Source: Blastopirellula retiformator (GTDB taxonomy: Bacteria; Planctomycetota; Planctomycetia; Pirellulales; Pirellulaceae). From it: 64,000 bases of DNA. The position numbers were made by a program, and so were the translations under genes. The stretch lies in contig NZ_SJPF01000002.1 in NCBI RefSeq assembly GCF_007859755.1, positions 639,729-703,728 on the forward strand, read 5' to 3'. The notes under the pieces are model-generated. The model saw only the letters and a program-made list of their open reading frames with translations, did not search any database and was not told the DNA's origin. Below are positions 51,108 through 60,118 of this stretch, piece after piece (positions within the stretch are counted from its first letter, which is position 1; each line of letters opens with the position of its first letter).

Positions 51108-54100
51108 ATGCGTTCTATTAACTATCGACTTCTCTTGATCTTGCTGGCGGGACTCGCAGTCGCATCGCTGGCCGTTTATGGTTTAAACGCGTACCAGGTC
51201 GCGCGTCAATCCGACGCTTATCTGCAGCATGCCAAAGATGCTCAGGACGCTGGCAATTCAGCCGAGGCGATCGATCACCTCTCCCGGTATCTCGAGGTTG
51301 CGCCGGACGACACCGAGGCGATGCAGAAACTGGGAGAGTTGCTCGCCCAATCAGGTCGCTGGAACGAAGCTTTTGGGGTCTTGGAGCAAACGCTGCGTCG
51401 CGACCCCGATCGGATTTCCGCCCGCCAACATCTGGCCGAAGCGTCACTCGCCCTGGGGCGGTTTTCGGATGCGAAGGAACAACTCGAACAGATCATCGCC
51501 GCTTCCGCCGACGATTCGGAAACGCATTTGCTGCTCTCGGCCTGTTACAGCGCCAATGGGGAATGGCGATCCGCCGCGGCGGCCTGCGAAGATGCGATTC
51601 AGATCGACGGGGCCAACGTCGTCGCCTATCAACAACTCGCTGCCCTGCAGCGTTTGCGGCTCGACGATCCAGCCGGCAGCGAATCGACCATCGATCGGGT
51701 CGTCGCCGACAATCCCGAAAACGCGGACGCCCTGGTGCTGCGCGGCTCTTGGCGGTTGCAGTATCGTGAATCCGAGGCGACGCAGGCGGCGGTGACGAAG
51801 ACCGCGGCGGAGGGAGCCGTTGGCGCCGACGCGGTGCTGACCCAGGCGAGCGCCGACGCCCAACAGGCGACCCAACGAGATCCCAACAACGTCGACGCCA
51901 TTCGCCTGGCCGCCTCGGTGGCGCTGGCAAGACGTGATTTTAAAGCGGCCCGAAAATTGGCCGATCAGGCGATCAAAGTCGCCCCGCTCTCGGCCGGTTC
52001 GTATCTGCTGTTGGCTCAGATCGAGGCCGCCGCCGAAAACCCCGCCGAGGCCTCGAAGTGGCTGAAAAAAGCGATCCAGTGCGACGCAGGCAACCCGGCC
52101 CTGGTTTGGGCGCTGGGCAACTCGCTGCTCGACCACGAAGCGATTGCAGAAGCCGAAAAAGTGATTCAGTCGCTGCATGACGCCGATTACGAACCGGCTC
52201 GCACCCGCTTCTTGGATGCGCGGGTTGCGATCGCGAAGCGACAATGGCGCGACGCGGTGAACATCCTCGACCAGTGCCTGCCGGGGCTGATCGAATCGCC
52301 CGAGATCGCCAAACAGGGCTACCATCTGCAGGCCAACGGCTACCGCCAGTTGCGCCGCGCTGAACTGGAAGTCACCGCCCTCAAGAAGGTGATCTCCATC
52401 GACCCGAACTGGCTACAGCCGCGCCGAGAACTGGCCGTCGCCCTTGCCAAGCTGGGGCGTTCGGACGAAGCGGCCGATCACATGCGGCGGATCGCCTCGG
52501 CGCCAGGCTCTGAACAAGACCAGGCGACCGCCCAGATCCGCCAACAGATCGACGACCTGGCGCAGCGGAGCGCTGGTGACGAACAATGGGAGGCCCTACA
52601 TCGCAAATTGGACCAGCAAATCAAGGAAGCGGACGCCCCGATTCTGCGCATTTTGAAAGCGCAAGCCTGTTTGCGACGCAACGATCTGAATGCGGCGGAG
52701 CAGGTCTTGCAGCAAGCTCAAGTCGATTTCCCACAGCACCAAGAGCTGTGGCTTAGTTCGCTGCTGTTGGCGATGCAAACCGAGCAATGGGAAGAGGTCG
52801 ATCGCTTGCTGATCGCCGCCCGTCAGGCGATCGGAACCCCCTTGCCATTGCGATTAATGCACGCGCGAGCGATCGCCCGACGTGACCAGTTGGAAGGACG
52901 TGAAGAGTTGCTCGAACTGGCCGTGGCGCCAGATGAATACAAACCGCAGGAAAAGCTCGCGCTGTTGGTCGGCGTCAGCGAAATGCTGCGGCAGGTTGGC
53001 GGAACCGACGAAGCGCGGCGTCTGCTGGAAGCGGCCGGTCAACTGGCGCCAACCAACCTGTCGATTCGACTGTCGCTGTTCGATCTCGCCTTTCGACAAA
53101 AGGATCTCAGCGCCATGGAATCGGCGCTGCAAGACGTCAAGAAGATCGATGGGGACGGCCCCTATTGGAAGTATGGCGAGGCGCTCCGCCTGTCGATGAT
53201 GTCGAGCTTGGAGAAACAGCCGGAACGGTTGGACGAGGCGGAGACGCTGCTCTTGCAAGCCCGCGAACAGCTGTCGACCCTGCGTCAAATTCCGCTGCTG
53301 CTGGCTCGAATTGCCGAAAGCAAAGGAAAGTCGTCGGCCGCCGCCAACTACTATCTGGAGGCCTTCGAGGCCGGAGAGCGTGAACCCAACGTCATCGAAC
53401 GCCTGTTGGCCACACTGTCGCAGTCGCCACGAAGTGGGGAGTTTGAAAACGTTGTCGGCAAACTGCAGCAAGAAGGAGTCCCCCTGACCGAGGCGATGAA
53501 CCGAATCATCGCCGAAAACAGCTTGCTTCGCGGCGATCTTGCTGACGCGATTCAGCGTGCTCGCGTCTTGGCGAAAACGACCGACGGCTTCCGAGAGCAT
53601 CTCTGGCTCGGTCAAGCTCTTGCCCGCAACGGCCAAGTCGACGAAGCGCTTGCCGCCGTCGATCGGGCGATCGAACTGGCTCCGCAAGAGCCGGAAGCGC
53701 GGGTCGCAAAAATTAAACTGTTGCAAGCTGCCGGTCGCAAGGAAGCGTTTCTTAAGGCGGTCGCGGATCGGGATTCCGCCGAAGCCTCGCTGGCAGAGTC
53801 GATCGCCATTGCCCAGGCTTATTTCACGCTGGAAGGCCCCGAGGCGGCCAAACAAGAGTTCGCAAAACTCCTGCAGGATCACCCCAACAGCGCCGAAACG
53901 CTCCAGGCCGCGATTCAATTTCAGCTCCAAGTTGGCGATCGCGACCAGGCGAAGACCCAGCTTCAGAAATTGGTGAGCCTTGATTCGCCCCCGCTCGAAC
54001 TACAGCTTTGGGGACGACGAAACCTCGCATCGCTGGCCGCCGCGAGCGGAACGCGGGATGGCGTGGAAGAAGCGAAGGCCTTGTTGCAGGAGAACCTACG

Positions 54101-55367
54101 CAACAGCGCTGATCCGGCGGACAAGTTCGCCATGGCACACGTGCTCGCCGCGGCACAGGATCCTCAGTCGCGGACCGAGGCGATCTCCACCTTGACCTCG
54201 GCCGCGCTACAAAGTCCCTTGCCGCCGGAAGAGCGATATCTGCTGGCGAACCTTTATTTCGCCGACGCCCAGTTGGAAGAAGGCGCCGAACTCATGCGGG
54301 CCTTGATTGCTGACGCGCCGGAAAACCCCGAGTTTATTCGCCGTTTCGTCCAAGAGCTGATTCTGCAGGATCAAACGAGCGAAGCGGAACTTTGGCTGAA
54401 CCGACTGATCCATTTGGCGCCGGGCCATCTGGCGACGGTCCGTTTGGAGGCCTCTTTGCTGGCCAAGCGAAAGGCGCCGACCGACCTGACGTCACGCCTG
54501 GTCGAATTTGCGTCCAACCCGCCTCCACAACTTCCCAACAAAGAGGTGGAGCGGCGGTGGAATATCGGCGCCGGGTCGCTCCTCGACGAGTACATCGCGA
54601 AAATGCGGCTTCAAAATGCAGACGCCGAGTTAACGGATCGCTTAGCCGACCTCTCGCGACAAATTTGGCGAGATACGCTCGGAGAAAACGCAGAGAGCGA
54701 TCTCATGTGGGGCCTGCAAGAGGCCCGCCGCGGCGATGTCGGCGCCGCTATCCGCTGGTTGCAAACTGCGCCCGACAACACGCCCGCCGGCCAGCTGGCG
54801 GTAATTGGCAGCACCATCACCTCGTCAGGCCTGGCCACCGATGCGCAATTGCGCCAGTTAGATGCAGCGACGCAGCAGGCCAACGCCGCCGAGACAACTT
54901 CGATCGAATTAGCGATTCTGCAAGCTGACCTGAAAGGACGCCTGGGTCAAACTGCGTCGGCGATTGACATTTATCGCCAGGTGTTGGCCGCAGACGGGAA
55001 GAACGTCGTTGCGCTGAACAACTTGGCGGCGCTGCTCGCCATGCAAGGCGAGCATGGTAAAGAAGCGCTGCAGCATATCGACAAGGCAATCGAACTCTCG
55101 GGGCCGAACGTCAATTTCCTCGATACCCGGGCGATGGCGCTGATTGCTCTGGAGCAGTACCAAGACGCAGCCGCCGAGGCGAGCCGATCGATCGCCTACC
55201 GCCCTTCCGCCGCTAACTTGTTCCACCTGGCTTGGGCCCAGTTGGAACTGGAGCAAGGGGAAAAGGCGAAGCAAACGTTTGCGGAAGCGATCCAGCGAGG
55301 ACTGTCGCCAGCGCAATTGCATCCTCTCGAGATCCCCGCATTCAACCGTCTGCAGGAAGCTGAGTAG
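51108..55367 (+). CDS. Giant membrane-anchored TPR-repeat protein
   Basis: 1419 residues. One N-terminal membrane helix (LLLILLAGLAVASLAVYGL, about 7-26), then tetratricopeptide-like repeats almost to the end: clear ones at about 35-135 (AKDAQDAGNSAEAIDHLSRY, LGELLAQSGRWNEAFGVLEQ), many through the middle, and a well-kept set at 1290-1410 (IDIYRQVLAADGKNVVALNN). It probably faces the periplasm as a scaffold. Very long TPR proteins accompany exosortase/EPS loci elsewhere (the PrsT-like group) and this gene starts 1 kb from the exosortase, divergently, so a role in polysaccharide or PEP-CTERM protein assembly is likely but inferred. A palindrome lies about 60 bases upstream. Confidence 0.85.
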   Translation: MRSINYRLLLILLAGLAVASLAVYGLNAYQVARQSDAYLQHAKDAQDAGNSAEAIDHLSRYLEVAPDDTEAMQKLGELLAQSGRWNEAFGVLEQTLRRDPDRISARQHLAEASLALGRFSDAKEQLEQIIAASADDSETHLLLSACYSANGEWRSAAAACEDAIQIDGANVVAYQQLAALQRLRLDDPAGSESTIDRVVADNPENADALVLRGSWRLQYRESEATQAAVTKTAAEGAVGADAVLTQASADAQQATQRDPNNVDAIRLAASVALARRDFKAARKLADQAIKVAPLSAGSYLLLAQIEAAAENPAEASKWLKKAIQCDAGNPALVWALGNSLLDHEAIAEAEKVIQSLHDADYEPARTRFLDARVAIAKRQWRDAVNILDQCLPGLIESPEIAKQGYHLQANGYRQLRRAELEVTALKKVISIDPNWLQPRRELAVALAKLGRSDEAADHMRRIASAPGSEQDQATAQIRQQIDDLAQRSAGDEQWEALHRKLDQQIKEADAPILRILKAQACLRRNDLNAAEQVLQQAQVDFPQHQELWLSSLLLAMQTEQWEEVDRLLIAARQAIGTPLPLRLMHARAIARRDQLEGREELLELAVAPDEYKPQEKLALLVGVSEMLRQVGGTDEARRLLEAAGQLAPTNLSIRLSLFDLAFRQKDLSAMESALQDVKKIDGDGPYWKYGEALRLSMMSSLEKQPERLDEAETLLLQAREQLSTLRQIPLLLARIAESKGKSSAAANYYLEAFEAGEREPNVIERLLATLSQSPRSGEFENVVGKLQQEGVPLTEAMNRIIAENSLLRGDLADAIQRARVLAKTTDGFREHLWLGQALARNGQVDEALAAVDRAIELAPQEPEARVAKIKLLQAAGRKEAFLKAVADRDSAEASLAESIAIAQAYFTLEGPEAAKQEFAKLLQDHPNSAETLQAAIQFQLQVGDRDQAKTQLQKLVSLDSPPLELQLWGRRNLASLAAASGTRDGVEEAKALLQENLRNSADPADKFAMAHVLAAAQDPQSRTEAISTLTSAALQSPLPPEERYLLANLYFADAQLEEGAELMRALIADAPENPEFIRRFVQELILQDQTSEAELWLNRLIHLAPGHLATVRLEASLLAKRKAPTDLTSRLVEFASNPPPQLPNKEVERRWNIGAGSLLDEYIAKMRLQNADAELTDRLADLSRQIWRDTLGENAESDLMWGLQEARRGDVGAAIRWLQTAPDNTPAGQLAVIGSTITSSGLATDAQLRQLDAATQQANAAETTSIELAILQADLKGRLGQTASAIDIYRQVLAADGKNVVALNNLAALLAMQGEHGKEALQHIDKAIELSGPNVNFLDTRAMALIALEQYQDAAAEASRSIAYRPSAANLFHLAWAQLELEQGEKAKQTFAEAIQRGLSPAQLHPLEIPAFNRLQEAE

Positions 55368-55417
55368 CGGCTCTATCTGCCTGATCCGCAACAGCCATGA
55401 TTTTTGCAGGGGATCCC

Positions 55418-55471
55418 TTGCAAGTCGGCGTAACGCCCCCTACAATTGAATCCTAATGAGACAGCGTCTCA
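55418..55471 (+). promoter_or_regulatory. Sigma70-type promoter followed by a perfect palindrome, upstream of a PEP-CTERM gene
   Basis: TTGCAA (55418-55423), 17 bases, TACAAT (55441-55446): a strong-looking promoter. The start site would fall near 55453, and TGAGAC-AGC-GTCTCA (55457-55471) sits just inside the transcript, where a bound repressor would block it. The message would have a leader of about 270 bases before ATG 55727, in which I see no gene. Confidence 0.6.
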
Positions 55472-55726
55472 ACCCGATTCACGGTGTCCCACGCTCCGTC
55501 GACGATCATCGATTCGCGAAGAATCTTCCCTCGTCGCCAAACTCTCCTTCAAACGTCGTTCAACGTTTCGAGGGAACGTAGCTCTCTTTGCCAGCTCGCC
55601 AATCGTTCTGCCGATTGGGCCAGCCAGCCTCTGTGTTGCAACGGATCACTCCGTACTTTTCCGAGCCCATTCCGCTGAGGCGATGTGCGTCGCCAGCGAT
55701 TCGCTCGCTTTCCACCGAGGTGTTTC

Positions 55727-56527
55727 ATGATGATTCGAAATGTGTGCTGGCTGCCATTCGCTAGCGCTGTTCTCTGCTTTTTGGCGGCAGCGCCAGTCTC
55801 CGCTGCGCCAATGTCCCTGATCGATCCAGGCCTTTCTGGTTCGACGCAATACGATGAGTGGACGAATACGGGTTTGATTGGCGCTTCCAATCCGGGATTC
55901 CCGGGTTTCCCTGGCAGCGGCGCCTGGCCCAGTCCGATTGGCTCCGACGCCGTCGGCTCTGGCGATGCAACGCTCAACAAAACCGCCAATGGCTCTGGCG
56001 GCGGTCCCTTTCCCTCAGGCAGCAGCATGTATTTCGGCGGCTTCAGTTCCGCGATCAACAACGATGGGGGAACCTTGCAAGTCGCCGATGCGACTCCTGT
56101 CGCCAATCTGCAGACCGTTAGCTTTCAGGTTCAGATCGGCGAAGCCTGGACTTACGACTTCTTTGACGACATCCTTCCGACGTTGAGCTACAACGGCGGA
56201 TCACAGGATTTGGCCGCGACGACATCGCTATTGCTGGAGCAATACGACAACGGAACTGTCACCATGCCCTCAGGCGAAGAGACGGTGTATATCAACACCT
56301 ATCTACTGACGTGGGACCTCAGTTCGATCATTGGCACGATTTCTGATTTCGCCATCGACTTTACCGGCGTTCAGCACGCAACGCTCTTCACGCTTCGCTT
56401 GGATCAGTCGGATCAACCGGTTGCAACGCCAGAACCAGGAAGTCTCGCTCTTCTGTTGGGCGGGATTCCGGCAGCCATTTGGTGCCTGCGTCGTCGCCGC
56501 AATGCAAACGCCGAACTTGCGGCCTAG
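55727..56527 (+). CDS. PEP-CTERM secreted protein 1
   Basis: 266 residues from ATG 55727 (GAGG upstream). Signal peptide (CWLPFASAVLCFLAAAPVSA), a Gly/Ser/Pro-rich N-terminal part (SNPGFPGFPGSGAWPSPIGS), a beta-rich middle, and a C-terminal sorting signal ATPEPGSLALLLGGIPAAIW followed by CLRRRR. The body matches no family I know. It should be handled by the exosortase at 49063. Its TAG stop codon is the left end of a family-A repeat (56528), which supplies everything downstream. Confidence 0.85.
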   Translation: MMIRNVCWLPFASAVLCFLAAAPVSAAPMSLIDPGLSGSTQYDEWTNTGLIGASNPGFPGFPGSGAWPSPIGSDAVGSGDATLNKTANGSGGGPFPSGSSMYFGGFSSAINNDGGTLQVADATPVANLQTVSFQVQIGEAWTYDFFDDILPTLSYNGGSQDLAATTSLLLEQYDNGTVTMPSGEETVYINTYLLTWDLSSIIGTISDFAIDFTGVQHATLFTLRLDQSDQPVATPEPGSLALLLGGIPAAIWCLRRRRNANAELAA

Positions 56528-56680
56528 CTGCCTGTTGAAAAATGCCATCGTGGCATTTTTCAACCTCGCCAGGCTCAGAGCATAGCTCTTCGCGGCTCGC
56601 AAAATAACGACTTACGTCGCTATTTTGGGATCGCATCCGTGCGATCACGCAGTCCGTCGAGAAAATCAACGGACTGCTAG
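56528..56680. repeat. MITE-like repeat family A, copy 4 (long form)
   Basis: Like copy 3 (25101-25253), but its central palindrome has decayed on the right arm (GTCGCTATTTTGGG). It is flanked by CTAG on both sides; the left CTAG includes the TAG stop codon of the PEP-CTERM gene. The 207 bases that follow, to 56887, hold nothing recognisable beyond the start region of the next gene. Confidence 0.9.
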
Positions 56681-56887
56681 TATCGTCGCGCTCGTTGGAT
56701 AACGTATTTGGATAGCTGATTTCTCGCCCAGCGGCGGCTGGGCGAGATCAAGCATGGAAACCAAGCCAGGCAGGAACGCCGAACTTTCTGATTCGGCGAA
56801 TTCCGGGCGGCTGATAGCGGCAAGTTCGCCGCCGTCGGATCGCCGCCAGATTCGATTTTTGCCCACTCCCGCTTCAGGATCACCGGT

Positions 56888-57883
56888 ATGACCTCTCCTA
56901 CCCGACGAATTCGCACCGGCTTCACGCTGGTGGAATTGTTGGTCGTCATTGCGATCATCGGCATTTTGCTGGGCCTGCTATTGCCGGCCGTACAGCAGGC
57001 CCGCGAAGCGGCGCGCCAGGTTCAATGCCGAAACAATTTGAAGCAAATGGGACTGGCACTCCATAATTTTCACGATACGTATGGCATGCTGCCGCATATG
57101 TACAAGTTCGGCCCGTCCAGCGGAACGCCTGGATGTACTGCCGCGCGATCGCCTTTGGCGCTACTGTTGCCATTCTTAGAGCAGCCCGGCTACGACGAGA
57201 ATCCGGACATTCGGACTCAGTCGATCGCCGCCTACCTCTGCGCTTCCGACACGCCGCCCCAAGGGGCCGCGGCCACCTATTGTTCCTATGGAATCAACTG
57301 CGGGAGCAATAACTACGCTTGGAGCTGGAACTGCGACGGCGCCGACGCGTCGTCCTACTACTGCGTCTATTTTCCGGCGGACCACCTGCAGTTTGACGGC
57401 ATCGTTGATCCAGCCAGCGGTTGCTCGATGCGCGGCGGGGGTCGGACCATTCGCTTCGCCGATATCACCGACGGACTTTCAAATACGTTAGCGCTGGGCG
57501 AACGGTGGGGCCAGGTAATCGACGCCGACACGAAGGAGCCAATCACGACCGGCGTTGGCTACGCGACATGGCCCGACACCTACGCGACCTATGCGACGCT
57601 GGCGACCAATCGTCTTAACAATCACTACGGCGGCGATGATTTGCCGATATGGGCTAGCTACCTCGCCTCGTTTCGCTCGGATCATCCGGGCGGAGCGATG
57701 TTTGCCTTGGCCGATGGTTCGGTCCGTTTCATCACCGAGGAAATCAATCGTGATGCGACTTCGGGCTTCCAATATCCAGTCGGAACGGGCGCCGGATCAC
57801 GTGGGGCGGTAAATCCCAACCAAGCCGGTTTGCTGTTGAAGTCGTTGGCGACGAGATCTGGGGGGGAAGTCGTTGAGTTCTAA
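56888..57883 (+). CDS. DUF1559 pseudopilin-like protein
   Basis: 331 residues. The type IV pilin-like leader [21 protein letters not shown] (cut after Gly11, Glu at +5) and helix, then [20 protein letters not shown], the C-terminal [20 protein letters not shown] and [10 protein letters not shown]-type ending that define the DUF1559 family, found in great numbers in planctomycetes. The body is Cys-rich ([20 protein letters not shown]). It is probably inserted in the envelope after prepilin peptidase cleavage; the function of the family is unknown. It overlaps the next small gene by 11 bases. Confidence 0.9.
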   Translation: MTSPTRRIRTGFTLVELLVVIAIIGILLGLLLPAVQQAREAARQVQCRNNLKQMGLALHNFHDTYGMLPHMYKFGPSSGTPGCTAARSPLALLLPFLEQPGYDENPDIRTQSIAAYLCASDTPPQGAAATYCSYGINCGSNNYAWSWNCDGADASSYYCVYFPADHLQFDGIVDPASGCSMRGGGRTIRFADITDGLSNTLALGERWGQVIDADTKEPITTGVGYATWPDTYATYATLATNRLNNHYGGDDLPIWASYLASFRSDHPGGAMFALADGSVRFITEEINRDATSGFQYPVGTGAGSRGAVNPNQAGLLLKSLATRSGGEVVEF

Positions 57884-58094
57884 TCGTACGCACCTATCGC
57901 TGAAATCGGTGGTGATCTTGTTGCTGTTGGGACTCGGTCTGCTTGGCTTTTGGCGACTGGGCGCATCCCTCTCTCCTCAACAGCAGAAAGCAGCGACCCC
58001 AGAACAAATGAAACAGATGCTACAACGGTCGGAGGCGCGAGATCGTGAAAACTGGAAAAAGATGCAGGCGGACGCCCGAAAACCGTCGCGTTAG
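57873..58094 (+). CDS. Small single-helix membrane protein overlapping the DUF1559 gene
   Basis: 73 residues from TTG 57873, inside the last codons of the DUF1559 gene in another frame. One hydrophobic helix ([16 protein letters not shown], about 12-27) is followed by a charged Gln/Lys/Arg-rich helical tail ([20 protein letters not shown]). No family recognised. The overlap implies translational coupling, so it may be a partner of the DUF1559 protein. The TTG start is inferred. Its stop lies in the end of a family-B repeat. Confidence 0.6.
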   Translation: MSSNRTHLSLKSVVILLLLGLGLLGFWRLGASLSPQQQKAATPEQMKQMLQRSEARDRENWKKMQADARKPSR

Positions 58095-58252
58095 AGCGTT
58101 TTTCTGATAGCAGTAGCGTTTCTGGCGCCGGTGAGGCAAGCTGGTCAAGGCGACCGAAGCAGGCGAATCCTCAAGATTCGTCGATGCAGGTCAACGCCGA
58201 CCAGCGCGGCCGCAACCAGCCACAACGATACAGATGGAGGAAAACCGCTCTA
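58092..58252. repeat. MITE-like repeat family B, copy 1
   Basis: 161 bases with terminal inverted repeats TAGAGCGTTTTTC and GAAAACCGCTCTA (12 of 13 pairs) and an interior closely matching 62861-63021. The outer TA at each end may be a target-site dinucleotide, as left by Tc1/mariner-IS630-type elements. It supplies the last bases of the small membrane-protein gene, including its stop. Confidence 0.87.
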
Positions 58253-58725
58253 GCGGTTGACGCGATGGCAGCGCGGAGCATCTTGCATCGACGGCCCGCG
58301 AAACCATGAGGCTGGCCCACCAGCGAATCCAGCCGAAGGATGCGACGCATCGATCTGGCTCGCTGGCATTTTTTTTCTCTGAGCGGTTCCTGCTTGCCTC
58401 TGTCCTCGCCGCTTCGATCGCATCAACAGCCCTTGTTGTTTCTATGGGTAGGGAAATCAAAGGACTATTATTGGCGTTTTCCGGGGCCGCCCTTGACGAT
58501 TCGAGACAATATCGAGCGATCGAAAAATCGTCGCCTCCGGCATTCGTAAGGGAAAACATTAAGAAAACCCATCAACCTGACAGTACCGGTTAGAGAATTA
58601 GCGAAATCAGGAACGGATCAGGTTGACTTTTCAGTCGAAAAGCGGTCCACTGTTAGTCGTTGGGCTTCCACCCTATCGCGGGTGAACAGTCCTCGTAAAT
58701 CATCCAGCTTAAAAAGGCCATAGTA
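58253..58725. other. Intergenic region upstream of PEP-CTERM protein 2
   Basis: 473 bases without a credible gene. Open frames here have no ribosome-binding site or family signature. Just after repeat B the phrase GCGGTTGACGCGATGGCAGC may be an extension of that repeat. A short inverted repeat CTTTTC-AGTC-GAAAAG (58627-58642) lies about 85 bases before the next start and could be an operator. AAAAAGG at about 58712 is the next gene's ribosome-binding site. Confidence 0.4.
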
Positions 58726-59496
58726 ATGGAACTGCAGCGACCGTTTTTTGCTTGGGTATCGATGGCGGTTATCGCCGTGGCAATGAGTGCGACCGCTCAT
58801 GCCGACACGATGCCAGTCCCGTTGTCGATCGTTTCGGGCGCCGACCTGACCTCCGGCGTTACGATGACCGGAAGCAATGGCAACTCGTTGGCCGTTGCGA
58901 AACTCGGTTCCACGATGGACAGCGACTTCTACATGAGCTTCACGTTGGATGCGTCCTACTTGGGAACGATGGGCGACAATGACTTCGTCACCCTGTGGAT
59001 GAACAACACCGGAACCTTCAACCCTGGCTTTACCGATCCGACCATCGGCCTGAAGGGAAACGAAGGGGGCTCGGGAACAAATGACCTGATGCTTCGCCTA
59101 TCAGGCACCGGTGGAACCTTCGCCAACTACGATCTCGACACCGAAGGGGGTACGGTCACGATCCTCAGCAAGCTCTCCAAGACCGGCGGCACGCTGTTCG
59201 ACCAGATGGAGATGTGGGTCTTCGGCGGCATCAACACCAGCCCGTTGGCCGACCTGGTCACTTTGGCCGGTACGGCCGACGCTTACGCCAGCACCAGCGT
59301 GGGCGGCAGCCTCAGCGAAATCGGCTATGTCGGTCTTCGCAGTGCGAACCTGTCGGGCGGCGACATGGTCACCGTCGACAATGTGCAGTTCGCCGCTGTC
59401 GTGCCGGAACCCGGTACCTGGGCGATGTTGGGCATGGGTAGCCTGGTTGGCTTGGCCCTGTTCTTCCGCAAGCGTCAGACGGCGCTGGCCGCCTAG
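58726..59496 (+). CDS. PEP-CTERM secreted protein 2
   Basis: 256 residues. Signal peptide (AWVSMAVIAVAMSATAHA, cleavage before DT), a beta-rich Gly/Thr/Ser domain of about 200 residues (DFYMSFTLDASYLGTMGDND, FVTLWMNNTGTFNPGFTDPT), likely a jelly-roll or similar fold, then the sorting signal VPEPGTWAMLGMGSLVGLAL with FFRKRQ. The PEP motif, helix and basic end are all canonical. A terminator follows at 59562, so it is probably a single-gene unit. Confidence 0.87.
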   Translation: MELQRPFFAWVSMAVIAVAMSATAHADTMPVPLSIVSGADLTSGVTMTGSNGNSLAVAKLGSTMDSDFYMSFTLDASYLGTMGDNDFVTLWMNNTGTFNPGFTDPTIGLKGNEGGSGTNDLMLRLSGTGGTFANYDLDTEGGTVTILSKLSKTGGTLFDQMEMWVFGGINTSPLADLVTLAGTADAYASTSVGGSLSEIGYVGLRSANLSGGDMVTVDNVQFAAVVPEPGTWAMLGMGSLVGLALFFRKRQTALAA

Positions 59497-59561
59497 GACG
59501 CTGGCAATTGCTGGACATTAAGGGCGCGTTGAGCCATGGCTCGGCGCCCAAGTGAAAATTG

Positions 59562-59589
59562 ACGGCCTCCATTTCACGATGGAGGCCGT
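59562..59589 (+). terminator. Terminator after PEP-CTERM protein 2
   Basis: ACGGCCTCCAT and ATGGAGGCCGT form a perfect 11-base-pair stem with a six-base loop, followed by GTTATTTC. It lies 66 bases past the stop codon and insulates the riboswitch unit downstream. Confidence 0.85.
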
Positions 59590-59712
59590 GTTATTTCGAA
59601 GAGGCTGTTTCAACGGCCTTGGTTGGCCGACGGATGTTTCGGTCCGCCCAGTAGATTGAGTGCTCGTCTATCGCCGCGGCCGCTCTCTAGGCATCCGCTG
59701 GCATGCGTCTGG

Positions 59713-59740
59713 TTGACGCGATCTGCTGGTTGGTTAAACT
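59713..59740 (+). promoter_or_regulatory. Promoter of the cobalamin-riboswitch unit
   Basis: TTGACG (59713-59718), 16 bases, TAAACT (59735-59740). Transcription would start near 59747, two bases before the first paired base of the aptamer, a fit that strongly supports both calls. Confidence 0.7.
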
Positions 59741-59748
59741 CTGTCGGT

Positions 59749-59963
59749 CCTCGGTGGCCTTTTCACTCGCTAGTGAAAATGGTGAACAGGGAACTCCGGT
59801 GAAATTCCGGGACGGTCCGGCCGCTGTGTGCCCCCGCGATCTTGAGTGATCGCACCCGTCGCTCCATACGTTGATAGACCATTGTTCGCGTCGCCCGGTA
59901 AAGGGTTTGCGGATGAGAAGGTAGTGAGCGCGGAACAGGGGTAAGTCAGAAGACCTACCGAGG
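59749..59963 (+). promoter_or_regulatory. Cobalamin (vitamin B12) riboswitch
   Basis: About 215 bases. Closing helix P1 is perfect: CCTCGGT (59749-59755) with ACCGAGG (59957-59963). The conserved core GAACAGGGAAC, then CCGGTGAAATTCCGGGAC, CCGCTGTGTG and the B12 box AAGTCAGAAGACCTACC are all recognisable and in order. In this class adenosyl- or methylcobalamin binding normally switches the downstream gene off. The region after P1 (59964-60118) has no good terminator, so control is probably at translation. TTCCCTGTTC (60081-60090) is exactly complementary to GAACAGGGAA (59784-59793) in the core, a likely switching pair. Confidence 0.93.
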
Positions 59964-60118
59964 AACAGACGATTTGGCGCCCTCTTGGATTGGGGCGGTC
60001 GTTGAGATGTTTGCGATCAAGCCGCGGGAGTCGCTCCTTCGCGCGCTCGTATTCATTGATTCCTGCAGGATTGGGTCCCCTTCCCTGTTCGCTCCACGAG
60101 TGTCTGTGGTATTCACTC

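Noticed and set aside
52854-53930. 358-codon minus-strand frame opposite the giant TPR gene
   Set aside because: Antisense shadow of a repetitive TPR coding region, with no start signals.
58306-58593. 95-codon plus-strand frame between repeat B and PEP-CTERM protein 2
   Set aside because: It has a hydrophobic stretch, but no ribosome-binding site and no recognisable family, and begins next to repeat-like sequence. Treated as intergenic.
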